Shown: piece after piece, positions 29,135 to 37,414 of the stretch
Layout: each line of letters starts with the position of its first letter
How positions within the stretch are numbered: the stretch's first letter is position 1
Source of the DNA: a bacterium
GTDB lineage: Bacteria > JAMCPX01
Assembly: GCA_021792615.1 (NCBI GenBank)
Contig: JAJYUJ010000011.1
Span: 1-64,000, forward strand
Length of the DNA: 64,000 bases
Direction: 5' to 3'
Made by a program: the position numbers and the translations under genes
Notes under the pieces: model-generated
Databases searched by the model: none
Told to the model about the DNA's origin: nothing
What the model saw: only the letters and a program-made list of their open reading frames with translations

Positions 29135-29338
29135 ATGAATAATTATTTATACTTTACAAAAAGTCTTGTTATAAGTTTAACAATATTGGGCATACTGGGG
29201 TCATTTGGTGGAGAGGTAATCTACCATAATCTGACTTCCACAAAATACTCATTAAGCCCGGGAGTTTCGTCTACTCTTTCTTTTGCTGAGAATGGGAGCT
29301 CGACTTCTATAAATTTTGCATTCCTATACCATTTTTGA
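29135..29338 (+). CDS. Small exported or membrane peptide, hypothetical
   Basis: This is a 67-residue open frame with one N-terminal hydrophobic segment (about residues 9-28, including VISLTILGILG) and a Ser/Thr-rich tail. A GGGGG run lies about 10 bases before the ATG. It follows the propeller gene by 25 bases on the same strand and shares its composition, so it could be the last gene of the surface-protein operon. There is no family match that I recognise and it may be spurious. Confidence 0.35.
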   Translation: MNNYLYFTKSLVISLTILGILGSFGGEVIYHNLTSTKYSLSPGVSSTLSFAENGSSTSINFAFLYHF

Positions 29339-29571
29339 TTTGAAATAAATTGTCCATGAATCCTCGAAGCCGGTCGGCAACCACCTGTCCAAAAAACGTC
29401 CGTTTTTGGTACGCTCTTTTATTATTTTGTTTTCAGAGGGAAGCCCCTACCCTATTTTTGGCACCCCTTTTTTGGACACCTAAATATTGCGATAAAAAGT
29501 GGGAGATTACCGGTGCCGGTCACTGTATAGCTCAGAATCTGCGTGAATATCCTTGGTGCTAAAGGAACACC

Positions 29572-29596
29572 AAAAAAAAGAGGGCATACCGCCCTC
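29572..29596 (-). terminator. Intrinsic terminator of the radC remnant
   Basis: On the minus strand, the stem GAGGGC-ggtat-GCCCTC is followed by a run of eight Ts. The stem contains the TGA stop of the radC remnant. The structure is a textbook rho-independent terminator and shows that the remnant was once the 3' end of a real gene. Confidence 0.75.
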
Positions 29597-29900
29597 ATAA
29601 CTCATGCAAATCCGCAAAGCTGGCATACCTGCCATGCCCTATAATGATATGATCCACAAGGTTAATTCCTACCAGCTCGCACACCTGTTTGATGTTTCTT
29701 GTTCCTGCCTTGTCTTCTGCCGATGGATCTACTTCTCCTGACAGATGAGGTTGAATCGAAAACAGTTCGATTGCGCTGTTGCTGCTCCCACCATCCCCAA
29801 GGTCGTCTGATATGATTGTCATATGGCTTTACATTCTCATAAATCCATACCGGTTTACTGTTATTGCTGTACCGTGGACCCCTTCTTTGAAAAGTGCGAT
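29595..29900 (-). pseudogene. radC: radC remnant (JAB/MPN-domain C-terminus)
   Basis: The 75-codon open frame from 29822 to 29595 ends in a sequence typical of the RadC C-terminus: DPSAEDKAGTRNIKQV, GINLVDHIIIGHGRYASF. The metal-binding HNHPSG motif of intact RadC has become QPHLSG. Upstream on the same strand, after a stop near 29830, a short stretch reading FKEGVHGTA in one frame looks like the preceding RadC strand. The N-terminal helix-hairpin-helix half is absent. This is therefore a truncated and frame-broken relic rather than a working gene. Its exact left boundary is uncertain. Confidence 0.7.
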
Positions 29901-30053
29901 GTTCTGAGCAGGTTTTTTATACCTTGAACAGCCTTGTTTATAATCTTACCATTTGAAACTGGGGATCACTCATGTTTCGTACTTCAATCTCTTGTCTTTT
30001 CAATAAAGAGGCGTTATGATATCAAAATGAATAAACCGAATACGGAGGAAAAT

Positions 30054-31379
30054 ATGAAACCGAAAACGATGCGGGGCTGGTTGATAGTAATTCTTATTCT
30101 TGCAGTTACCTCAGCATTTGCAGCAAAAATTGTAGCAAACAAGGAACAACCGAAAAGCACTGAAAGCCGGTACGAAGAACTCGGGCTGTTTACATCCGTT
30201 CTGAACAAGGTCCAGAAAGATTATGTAGAACAGGTAAGCACAAAGAAACTTATATACGGCGCATTAAAGGGCATGATCAATTCTCTCGACCCTCATTCAG
30301 GCTTCATGACGCCCAGCGAATATAAGGACCTTGAAGTAAGTACCCAGGGACAATTCGGCGGAGTCGGAATGACCATCACCTTAAAGGACGGCATATTGAC
30401 GGTAATAGCACCCATAGAAGATACCCCTGCCGCAAAAGCAGGTATAGAGCATGGCGATAAAATCATCATGATCGATGGCAAACCAACAAGGGACCTCACC
30501 CTCGAACAGGACCTTAAGATGATACGCGGGCCGAGCGGCACAAAAGTCAAAATAACCGTTCTACGGGAAGGGATGAAACAACCCATGACATTTGTGCTCA
30601 CCCGTGAGATCATAAAGATCAAGAGTGTCAGATATGACGTCATCGACGGACATTATGCATACATAAGGATTATTCAATTCCAGGAAACGACAAACAGCGA
30701 ACTCATGAAGGCCCTTGATGAAATACATAAGAAAACAGGTAATAACGTCGAAGGTGTTATACTCGATTTGAGAAATAACCCCGGCGGATTGCTCAATCAG
30801 GCAGTCGATGTCGCCTCCCGTTTTATTAAGAGCGGCCTCATTGTCTACACCAAGGGGAGACTTCCGGATCAACAAATGAAGTTTATGGCGAGCGGCAAAA
30901 ACGTCGAGCCAGATTATCCCATAGTAGCTCTCATTAACGGAGGTACGGCAAGTGCTTCTGAAATAGTAGCCGGTGCGCTGCAGGATCACCACAGAGCCAT
31001 AATCGTCGGGACGCCAAGCTTCGGCAAGGGATCCGTCCAAACGATCATTCCGTTGGAAGACGGCTCGGCACTGCGGCTTACTACAGCCCTTTACTACACG
31101 CCGAACGGAAAATCCATCCAGGCTGAGGGGATACAGCCCAACATAACCATGCATGAAGAAAAGGTCGTAGAAGAGGGATCCCAGAATATTTTCGGCGTTA
31201 AAGAAAAGGACCTCGAAGGGCATTTCCCGGCACAAAACAAACTGACTCATAAAAAGCTCAAGGAAACAAAAACAACCGAGGATCTGTTGCGTGACAGTGA
31301 GATAAAACGCGCTCTCGATATACTGAAAGGTATCCATCTTTACACTGCTTTACAGGGAGGTAACACCGTTACAAATTGA
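30054..31379 (+). CDS. ctpA: Carboxyl-terminal processing protease CtpA (S41)
   Basis: This 441-residue periplasmic serine protease has a single N-terminal membrane/signal segment, a PDZ domain at about residues 95-175 (GGVGMTITL, AGIEHGDKIIMIDG), and the S41 core with nucleophile Ser near residue 302 (GGTASASEIVAGA) and base Lys near 325 (FGKGSVQT). It trims the C-termini of envelope proteins, often peptidoglycan enzymes. The start at 30054 is chosen because GGAGG lies five bases upstream; in-frame ATGs at 29934 and 30027 lack such a site. Its stop overlaps the ftsB-like start. Confidence 0.93.
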   Translation: MKPKTMRGWLIVILILAVTSAFAAKIVANKEQPKSTESRYEELGLFTSVLNKVQKDYVEQVSTKKLIYGALKGMINSLDPHSGFMTPSEYKDLEVSTQGQFGGVGMTITLKDGILTVIAPIEDTPAAKAGIEHGDKIIMIDGKPTRDLTLEQDLKMIRGPSGTKVKITVLREGMKQPMTFVLTREIIKIKSVRYDVIDGHYAYIRIIQFQETTNSELMKALDEIHKKTGNNVEGVILDLRNNPGGLLNQAVDVASRFIKSGLIVYTKGRLPDQQMKFMASGKNVEPDYPIVALINGGTASASEIVAGALQDHHRAIIVGTPSFGKGSVQTIIPLEDGSALRLTTALYYTPNGKSIQAEGIQPNITMHEEKVVEEGSQNIFGVKEKDLEGHFPAQNKLTHKKLKETKTTEDLLRDSEIKRALDILKGIHLYTALQGGNTVTN

Positions 31380-31696
31380 TGAAGTGGTTTTATAGATTTC
31401 TATTGCTTCTCATTATAGGAATGGCAGTATACGTTACAGCCTCGCACGGTGGCGTATACGATCTGTGGAAAATCAAAAAAAATATAGCACGGACCGATGC
31501 AAAGAATCAGTTATTGCTGCAGGAAAAGAACGACGGTGCAGCGGAAATAAATTTATTGCAGTCGAATAACCTGTATATCGAAAAAATAGCGCGCGAGGAG
31601 CTTGGTATGGTGAAAAAAAATGATGTAGTAGTCTACCTTAAAAAAAATAACCGTCGTGCTCTTCAGTTTTCACCGGTAGTCCCCCAAGAGAAATAA
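31379..31696 (+). CDS. ftsB: FtsB/DivIC-like septum formation initiator
   Basis: This 105-residue protein has one N-terminal transmembrane helix (about residues 5-24), a coiled-coil stretch with QLLLQEKN and a conserved IEKIAREELGMVKKNDVVVY end. That is the DivIC/FtsB layout: a bitopic division protein that links FtsL to FtsQ at the septum. The EELGMVKK motif is the family's best signature. The ATG at 31379 overlaps the ctpA TGA; a TTG one codon earlier is possible. The partner FtsL cannot be seen here. Confidence 0.82.
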   Translation: MKWFYRFLLLLIIGMAVYVTASHGGVYDLWKIKKNIARTDAKNQLLLQEKNDGAAEINLLQSNNLYIEKIAREELGMVKKNDVVVYLKKNNRRALQFSPVVPQEK

Positions 31697-31714
31697 AAGC
31701 GCTGTTTCCACATA

Positions 31715-33811
31715 ATGCTGAATCTTAAGAAGAAACATGTTTTTATCATATTCCTGTTTTTCCTCATGCTTGCAGCCACTTCTGCCTGTTATCTATTCGG
31801 CATAGGTTATGGCAGTGATTACAACAATATTTTATTTCTGATCTTTATAGCTCTCTTTTTTATCTTTTCGATTACTTCTTACATAGCGACTAAAATTCCA
31901 CAGAATATAAAAAATACCATGCTTTCCCTGCTCATTGTTGCTGCCTTCATGGTAATGCTTGCTTATATTGAGCTTACCTTCCGGTTCAACGCTTATTCTT
32001 CCATATATTTGATATTCAGTCTTATAACATTGTTGTTCGGTATTGCCGATGGGGTTATCACCGTAGTATACGCGGCAGTATTGTTCTTAACAAAGGATTA
32101 TATCTCTTCAACACCGTACGGCCGTTTTTTGTTTTATTCCATTGTTTCCATAATATCGGTCATAACCATTGGGTTGCTGGTAGCATATGAAAGAAAGATA
32201 ATAGACCGGCTGAAAAACAAGATAGCCACGCTCCAGGAGGCACCTATAGAGTTCAGCCTGAAACCGGGAGGAAAGGCCGATTCCGTACAATACTCTGAAA
32301 TTATTTCTGACGACGGACTGAAGAAGGAAAAAAACAGACTTATGGTCATGCTCAATGAAAGGTTGTTCAATATCGTAGAGACACTACGCTCGACGATACA
32401 TGCGTTCACCGTGATCCTCTACCTTACCGATAACGACATGAAATTGAGAGGCAGGGAAATATCCTCGAACAGCGAATGGATAACTATGGATAAACCCCTG
32501 TCGACGGATGATCCCTATATAGGCTGGATATTGAAAAATAAGAAAAGCATGCTCCTCAACGAGATAAAAGGCGACATCAAGGACATACCCTACTACACGA
32601 GAAATGAAGGCATTAAGTCTTTCATGGCTGTGCCTGCTGTGCGGGCAAATGATATCATAGGTATAATCTGTGTCGATAGCCTTGAGGTGCAGGCCTTCAC
32701 AGACGAACACATCAAACTGTTAACAGTAATATCGAATCAGATTATCGATCTGATGGACAATATAGAACTGCAGTATAAATTACGGTACGACATGTATGAG
32801 AAAGGCGCCATGTATACCTTCGTAAGAACCCTTTCCCATCATATCGATGCATCAGATATAGCGAAAGCATCCCTCAGTGAGATCATAAGAATCACCAGTG
32901 CCAGCGCGGGTATTTTTGCAACAAAGAATGAGCACAGAAGTTTTGATATAGTTTTCACGCAGAATATCGATAAAGATCTTGTCGGTAAAGATTTATTCAT
33001 CGACACCGAACCCATGCATGACGGAATACTGGAAAACCAGTTGTCGGTAAACTCGCAGGTCATGACATCCCAGATAAAGCTCCTGTATCCCGCATTGTAC
33101 AATCTTTATACGCCGGACAAAGCCCTCAAATATACTGCCATCATATCCCTGCGAGGAAAGATGGAAGAAGTGGGACTGATAGTTTTATTCATGGAAAGCA
33201 CCATAAATGAGCGGATAAGCATAATTCTGGACACGCTTATCAATCAGGTTTCCATTTCATTGTATAACTCGATCCTCTTCGATAAACTCGGTAAACTGGC
33301 CATAACAGACGGTCTCACCAACCTGCACAATCACCGTCATTTTCAGGAGTACCTGGAGGCAGAGATCAAAGAGGCTATCAGGTACAACAAACCGCTGGCA
33401 TTACTCATGATAGATATCGATCATTTCAAGATATTAAACGATACCCACGGACATCCTCAGGGTGACAGAGTATTAAAAAAACTATCGGAAATCATCATGC
33501 AGACCATAAGGGATGTCGATTATGCGGCTCGATACGGCGGCGAAGAATTCTGCATCCTCCTGCCGAGTACGGATGCAAAAGGTGCGTACAAAACAGCGGA
33601 ACGGTTGAGAAAAAAAATCGAAACATCGGCCATGAAATCAGATACTGGAGAAGCCATGAAGTTTACCATCAGCATCGGAATATCTTCCATGCCGGAAGAT
33701 GCCAAGAACAAAGACGAACTCATACTCCATGCGGACAAGGGGATGTATGGATCCAAAGAAAATGGTAGGAATAGAACGACCATATATGATATTATAGGGT
33801 CAAAGGAGTGA
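31715..33811 (+). CDS. Membrane GAF-GGDEF diguanylate cyclase
   Basis: This 698-residue protein has about six N-terminal membrane helices (residues 8-160), a coiled linker, a GAF domain near 210-345 (FMAVPAVRANDIIGIICVDS), a second GAF-like region near 360-520, and a C-terminal GGDEF domain (about 535-690). The active site is GGEEF near residue 608, and RDVD five residues before it is an intact inhibitory I-site (RxxD). It should make cyclic di-GMP with product feedback. The ligand sensed by the membrane and GAF parts is unknown. It follows the ftsB-like gene by 18 bases and precedes pdxJ by 6. Confidence 0.9.
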   Translation: MLNLKKKHVFIIFLFFLMLAATSACYLFGIGYGSDYNNILFLIFIALFFIFSITSYIATKIPQNIKNTMLSLLIVAAFMVMLAYIELTFRFNAYSSIYLIFSLITLLFGIADGVITVVYAAVLFLTKDYISSTPYGRFLFYSIVSIISVITIGLLVAYERKIIDRLKNKIATLQEAPIEFSLKPGGKADSVQYSEIISDDGLKKEKNRLMVMLNERLFNIVETLRSTIHAFTVILYLTDNDMKLRGREISSNSEWITMDKPLSTDDPYIGWILKNKKSMLLNEIKGDIKDIPYYTRNEGIKSFMAVPAVRANDIIGIICVDSLEVQAFTDEHIKLLTVISNQIIDLMDNIELQYKLRYDMYEKGAMYTFVRTLSHHIDASDIAKASLSEIIRITSASAGIFATKNEHRSFDIVFTQNIDKDLVGKDLFIDTEPMHDGILENQLSVNSQVMTSQIKLLYPALYNLYTPDKALKYTAIISLRGKMEEVGLIVLFMESTINERISIILDTLINQVSISLYNSILFDKLGKLAITDGLTNLHNHRHFQEYLEAEIKEAIRYNKPLALLMIDIDHFKILNDTHGHPQGDRVLKKLSEIIMQTIRDVDYAARYGGEEFCILLPSTDAKGAYKTAERLRKKIETSAMKSDTGEAMKFTISIGISSMPEDAKNKDELILHADKGMYGSKENGRNRTTIYDIIGSKE

Positions 33812-33817
33812 CGAACC

Positions 33818-34540
33818 ATGAAGAAACTTGGCGTTAATCTCGATCATATAGCAACCATACGGCAGGCGAGGAAAACCAGCGATCCCGATCCGGTATCTGC
33901 AATCAGTCTCATAGAGCTTGCCGGCGCGAACAGTATCGTTATGCATCTCAGAGAGGACAGACGGCATACCCAGGACAGGGATATTGAGCTTGCACGGAAG
34001 ATCGTCAAAACGAAGCTAAACCTTGAGATGGCTCCGACACAGGAAATGATAAAGATAGCACTCGACGTAAAACCGGATACCGTGACGCTGGTGCCGGAAC
34101 GCAGGGAAGAGCTTACCACCGAGGGAGGACTCGAAGTTGCCCTGAACATGGAATCGTTTAAAAAATACATACGGTTGTTTCACGATGCCGATATCACCGT
34201 AAGCCTTTTCATAGATCCCGACCTCGACCAGGTGAAAGCAGCCCACCGGGTAGGCGCCGATGTAATCGAAATAAGTACAGCGCGGTACAGTGAATCAAAA
34301 ACGGGCAAAGAGCTTGAAACAAATATCCAACAAATAGTCAACGCGGTTATTACTGCGGAAAAACTCAAGCTTGGCATAGCGGCGGGACACGGACTTACGT
34401 ATCTCAACATAGAACCAATAATAAGAATAGACGCGATAACGGAGTACAACATCGGCCATTCAATCATAGCAAGGGCAGTATTCACCGGTATTATGTCCGC
34501 TGTAAGAGAAATGAAAGATAAGATCAATTCGAGGTTATAG
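33818..34540 (+). CDS. pdxJ: Pyridoxine 5'-phosphate synthase PdxJ
   Basis: PdxJ condenses 3-amino-1-hydroxyacetone phosphate with DXP to give pyridoxine phosphate. The 240-residue barrel begins LGVNLDHIATIRQARKT and shows MHLREDRRHTQDRD, NLEMAPT, LVPERREELTTEGG and AAGHGL. Length matches the family. It may use DXP made upstream of the Dxr step encoded elsewhere in the window. AAAGGAG lies before the start. Confidence 0.97.
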   Translation: MKKLGVNLDHIATIRQARKTSDPDPVSAISLIELAGANSIVMHLREDRRHTQDRDIELARKIVKTKLNLEMAPTQEMIKIALDVKPDTVTLVPERREELTTEGGLEVALNMESFKKYIRLFHDADITVSLFIDPDLDQVKAAHRVGADVIEISTARYSESKTGKELETNIQQIVNAVITAEKLKLGIAAGHGLTYLNIEPIIRIDAITEYNIGHSIIARAVFTGIMSAVREMKDKINSRL

Positions 34541-34574
34541 ATTCATAAAATCTGATCGAAGGAGATAACCGGCC

Positions 34575-35402
34575 ATGTCCATAATAACCATATCAAGAGG
34601 AACGTTCAGCGGCGGAGAAAAACTCGCCGAATGTCTCGCAAAAAAACTCGGGTATAAACCGGTCAGCAGGGAGATCCTTGTGGAAGCCGCAGAAAAGTAC
34701 GGCATTTCCGAAAACCAGCTCATATCAGCCATGGAAACAAAACCGGCCATCAAAGAACGACTGTCGTTGAATATCGACAGGTTCCGCTACCTGTCTTATA
34801 TACAAGCGACGCTCTGTGAACAGGCAAAAAACGATAACATTGTGTATTATGGCCATGCAGGCCACCTTCTCTTGAAAAATGCGTGCCCGGTCATCAAGGT
34901 CAAGGTCATAGCAAGTTTGGAACAGCGGATACTCTTTGTCATGGAACACAACAAGATTACCCGGGAAGAGGCGATACCGTATATCAAAAAAATGGACAAA
35001 TACAGGAAACAATGGACAAAGTTCCTCTACGACATAGATTGGAAAGATCCCTCACTGTACAACGTTATAATCAATCTGAAGGATACGAGCATACCGACGG
35101 CATGTGATATGATAGCCGTCATGACGACAGAACCGGAATTCCAGCTTACCGAGGTTTCAAAAAGGGCCATAGCTGATCTCACACTCGAGAGCCAGATAAA
35201 AGCGAAGCTAGCATCTGACGATACGACAAAAAACTACATGCTGAATGTGATGGTCAAGAATGGCAATGTCCGGGTCAGTGGCAGGGTTCGGAATTCCGAG
35301 CATGCGGGCAGAATAAAATCACTTATCGAAGAAATGCCGGAGGTCAAAACCATGGACTGCGGCTGCGTAAATTATTACATCAATGACGATGTAATCTTAT
35401 AG
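34575..35402 (+). CDS. Cytidylate-kinase-like domain fused to BON domain
   Basis: This 275-residue protein joins two domains. Residues 1 to about 185 resemble the cytidylate-kinase-like family: ITISRGTFSGGEKLAECLA at the N-terminus and GHAGHLLL in the middle. The P-loop lacks the usual GKST ending (GTFSGGEKL), so kinase activity is doubtful. Residues 195 to 270 look like a BON domain (LTLESQIKAKLASD, VMVKNGNVRVSGRV), which usually binds lipids or stabilises envelope proteins. There is no signal peptide. AAGGAG precedes the ATG, 34 bases after pdxJ. Function is unknown. Confidence 0.72.
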   Translation: MSIITISRGTFSGGEKLAECLAKKLGYKPVSREILVEAAEKYGISENQLISAMETKPAIKERLSLNIDRFRYLSYIQATLCEQAKNDNIVYYGHAGHLLLKNACPVIKVKVIASLEQRILFVMEHNKITREEAIPYIKKMDKYRKQWTKFLYDIDWKDPSLYNVIINLKDTSIPTACDMIAVMTTEPEFQLTEVSKRAIADLTLESQIKAKLASDDTTKNYMLNVMVKNGNVRVSGRVRNSEHAGRIKSLIEEMPEVKTMDCGCVNYYINDDVIL

Positions 35403-35746
35403 GTAAACCGGACAAAGCGATAAACCTGAAAAATACAATAAGGAAGTTTACTTATTCGCTCAATCCCGCGATCCACCTGATATCTATAAGTTTCTTTATA
35501 GGAACGAGATTTTAGTCCGCTGTATGTTTACCCCGTTAGAAACTCAGCAGACGATAATTTGTACAACAATAGATTTAAAATTCATTAAAAAATCTGTATT
35601 ATTCTAACATTTCTAACGGGGTTTATATGCTATTACCCGGTATAGTTTCCTCATCGGATTTTCGAAGAATACCTGTATTTGACGCGGGATTATCGCTCAT
35701 TGCATAAACTTTCTTATTTTTCAAACGCATTTTTCGGGTAAAGAAA
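35403..35746. other. 344-bp intergenic region with an inverted-repeat element
   Basis: No gene is visible between the kinase-like/BON gene and the convergent transporter gene. The stretch holds the CCCGTTAGAAA-ended element at 35530-35622, and otherwise AT-rich sequence without a clear terminator. Confidence 0.6.
35530..35622. repeat. CCCGTTAGAAA terminal-inverted-repeat element, copy 1
   Basis: The 13-bp ends ACCCCGTTAGAAA and TTTCTAACGGGGT are perfect inverted repeats enclosing 67 bases of AT-rich sequence. A similar element with 12-bp ends is at 62521-62618. The insides do not look alike, so the shared part is the ends. It could be a miniature transposable element or a REP-like unit mobilised by a transposase elsewhere. 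Confidence 0.7.
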
Positions 35747-37255
35747 TTATTCCGAAAGAAAATGCTCTTTCGCCATCTTCACCCTGCCCTTCTTGGTTAT
35801 AGAAAGTACCGCTGAAACGAAATTGAGGACCGTGTAGGTAATAATGACTATAACAAACCCGTGCATAAACCCGGTTTCCCGGAGCTGATGAGGTACGCCG
35901 CTCAGGTCCACATGAAGATAGCCTCTTTTGCCCAGATACGCTGCTGTTACCGACATAAGGATGAGTCCGGAAATATCTATACCGAACACCCTGCCGCTTG
36001 CCCGCATCATATTCAGAATACCGCCCGCACTCCCCAGCCTTTCTTCAGGAACACTTCCCATAACAGCGCTGTTGTTTGGCGGGGTGAATAGTCCCATCCC
36101 TAATCCCAGTGCCGTAAATTCAATGAGCAGAACAGCAACATCAGGGCTTCTGCCGGAGAAGATCATACAGAAAGATGCAAGAGAACATATAAACATACCG
36201 ATGGAAGTCATGATGGGAGGACCATACTTGTCGGAGAGTGCACCTGCAATGGGGGCAACAATAGACATGGTAATGGGTATGGGGGTTAACAATGAGCCTG
36301 CCGTAAACGCTGAAAATCTCGCTATATTTTCGAGATAGAACGGCATGATAAACAGAATACCGAACAGGACATAATAGGAAAAGAACCCGGTAATATTCCC
36401 TGCCGAGAAATCATATATCTTATACAATTTGAAATCCATCATCGGATACTTGAAATTCAATTCCCGGACTATGAAAATGCCGAAAAAGATAATGAATAAT
36501 ACAATATAGGTTACAATCGTATCTGATTCCCAGCCCAATTTCCGTCCTTCGTTCAATGCCAGCACAAGAAACAATAATGCGGCAGCAAAGGTAATGCTGC
36601 CGATGTAATCCATTTTTTCTTTGATTTTTACTCTCTTGTCCCTGGGTAATATGTACAACGCTGCGAGTGTTCCAAGAATCCCGACCGGGACATTGACATA
36701 GAAAATGGAACGCCATTTTGTGCCGAAGAGGTTCAGATTTATAAGAAGTCCTCCAAGAAACGGACCTATTGACATGGCAATGGCCTGCACGGCGCCCTGA
36801 ATACCGATGGCCTTCCCGAGCTCTTTTGATGGAAAACATTGAGTTATGATTGCGACCGAGTTCGCCTGCAGCAACCCGCCGCCGATGGCCTGGATCACCC
36901 GTGCAATTATCATAAATTCTATGTTGGGTGCCATGCCGCATAATGCAGAACCTATGGTAAAAATGATAAAACCAAGATTGTACATCCTGCTTCTTCCAAA
37001 CATGTCTGCGAGCCTCCCGAAAAAAGGGAGAAAAATGGTAAGCGTCAGCATGTACGCCATTGCGACCCATTCATCGAGGTGCAGGGATATGTGGTAATAT
37101 TTTTTTAATGTCGGTAATGCAATGTTCTCGATGCTTACATCGAGTGCAGACATAGATGCTCCGATGAGGACGGTTGTCAGGATAAACCAACGCCATCGCG
37201 GATGTGACGAAAAAAACGGATGAGGCCATTTAGATTTCAGAGTATTATCTTCCAT
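35747..37255 (-). CDS. DHA2-family MFS drug/proton antiporter
   Basis: This is a 502-residue inner-membrane transporter with about 14 hydrophobic segments, the DHA2 (EmrB/QacA) topology. Motif A is visible as GRLADMFGRSRMYN and motif C-like IGPFLGGLLI follows the conserved AIGGGLLQANSVAII. It should export hydrophobic drugs or metabolites using the proton gradient. No periplasmic adaptor (EmrA) gene is adjacent. A perfect palindrome 53-73 bases upstream of the start suggests control by a repressor. Confidence 0.9.
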   Translation of the reverse strand: MEDNTLKSKWPHPFFSSHPRWRWFILTTVLIGASMSALDVSIENIALPTLKKYYHISLHLDEWVAMAYMLTLTIFLPFFGRLADMFGRSRMYNLGFIIFTIGSALCGMAPNIEFMIIARVIQAIGGGLLQANSVAIITQCFPSKELGKAIGIQGAVQAIAMSIGPFLGGLLINLNLFGTKWRSIFYVNVPVGILGTLAALYILPRDKRVKIKEKMDYIGSITFAAALLFLVLALNEGRKLGWESDTIVTYIVLFIIFFGIFIVRELNFKYPMMDFKLYKIYDFSAGNITGFFSYYVLFGILFIMPFYLENIARFSAFTAGSLLTPIPITMSIVAPIAGALSDKYGPPIMTSIGMFICSLASFCMIFSGRSPDVAVLLIEFTALGLGMGLFTPPNNSAVMGSVPEERLGSAGGILNMMRASGRVFGIDISGLILMSVTAAYLGKRGYLHVDLSGVPHQLRETGFMHGFVIVIITYTVLNFVSAVLSITKKGRVKMAKEHFLSE

Positions 37256-37307
37256 AATTTGTTCTGATTATCCTTTCTCAAAATTATCGAGGGTTACTCT
37301 TGATTAA

Positions 37308-37328
37308 TATATTGTATACAATATACAA
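37308..37328 (-). promoter_or_regulatory. Operator-like palindrome upstream of the DHA2 transporter
   Basis: The sequence TATATTGTATACAATATA (37308-37325) is a perfect 18-bp palindrome, and it overlaps a second perfect inverted repeat TTGTATA-caa-TATACAA (37312-37328). It lies 53-73 bases upstream of the transporter ATG, where promoter elements are expected. TTGTATACAA-like sites are typical of GntR regulators of the FadR type, but no regulator gene is adjacent. Confidence 0.6.
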
Positions 37329-37414
37329 ATATCGTAAACCGGAACAGATATGGCGTCAAGGAATTTTACTTGCATTGGATCTGAACAATCTTGAATCTTT
37401 AATCTTGAATTTCT

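Noticed and set aside
29350-29562. 70-codon open frame and a TGTCCAAAAAA / TTTTTTGGACA inverted repeat (29386-29396, 29468-29478)
   Set aside because: The frame has unusual composition and no start signal. The repeat could be chance or a relic of an element; nothing else supports an insertion sequence.
30561-31337. 258-codon minus-strand open frame
   Set aside because: Antisense shadow of ctpA, whose PDZ and S41 motifs are convincing.
36420-37070. 216-codon minus-strand open frame
   Set aside because: Same strand but another frame of the DHA2 transporter, rich in Arg/His and without family features.
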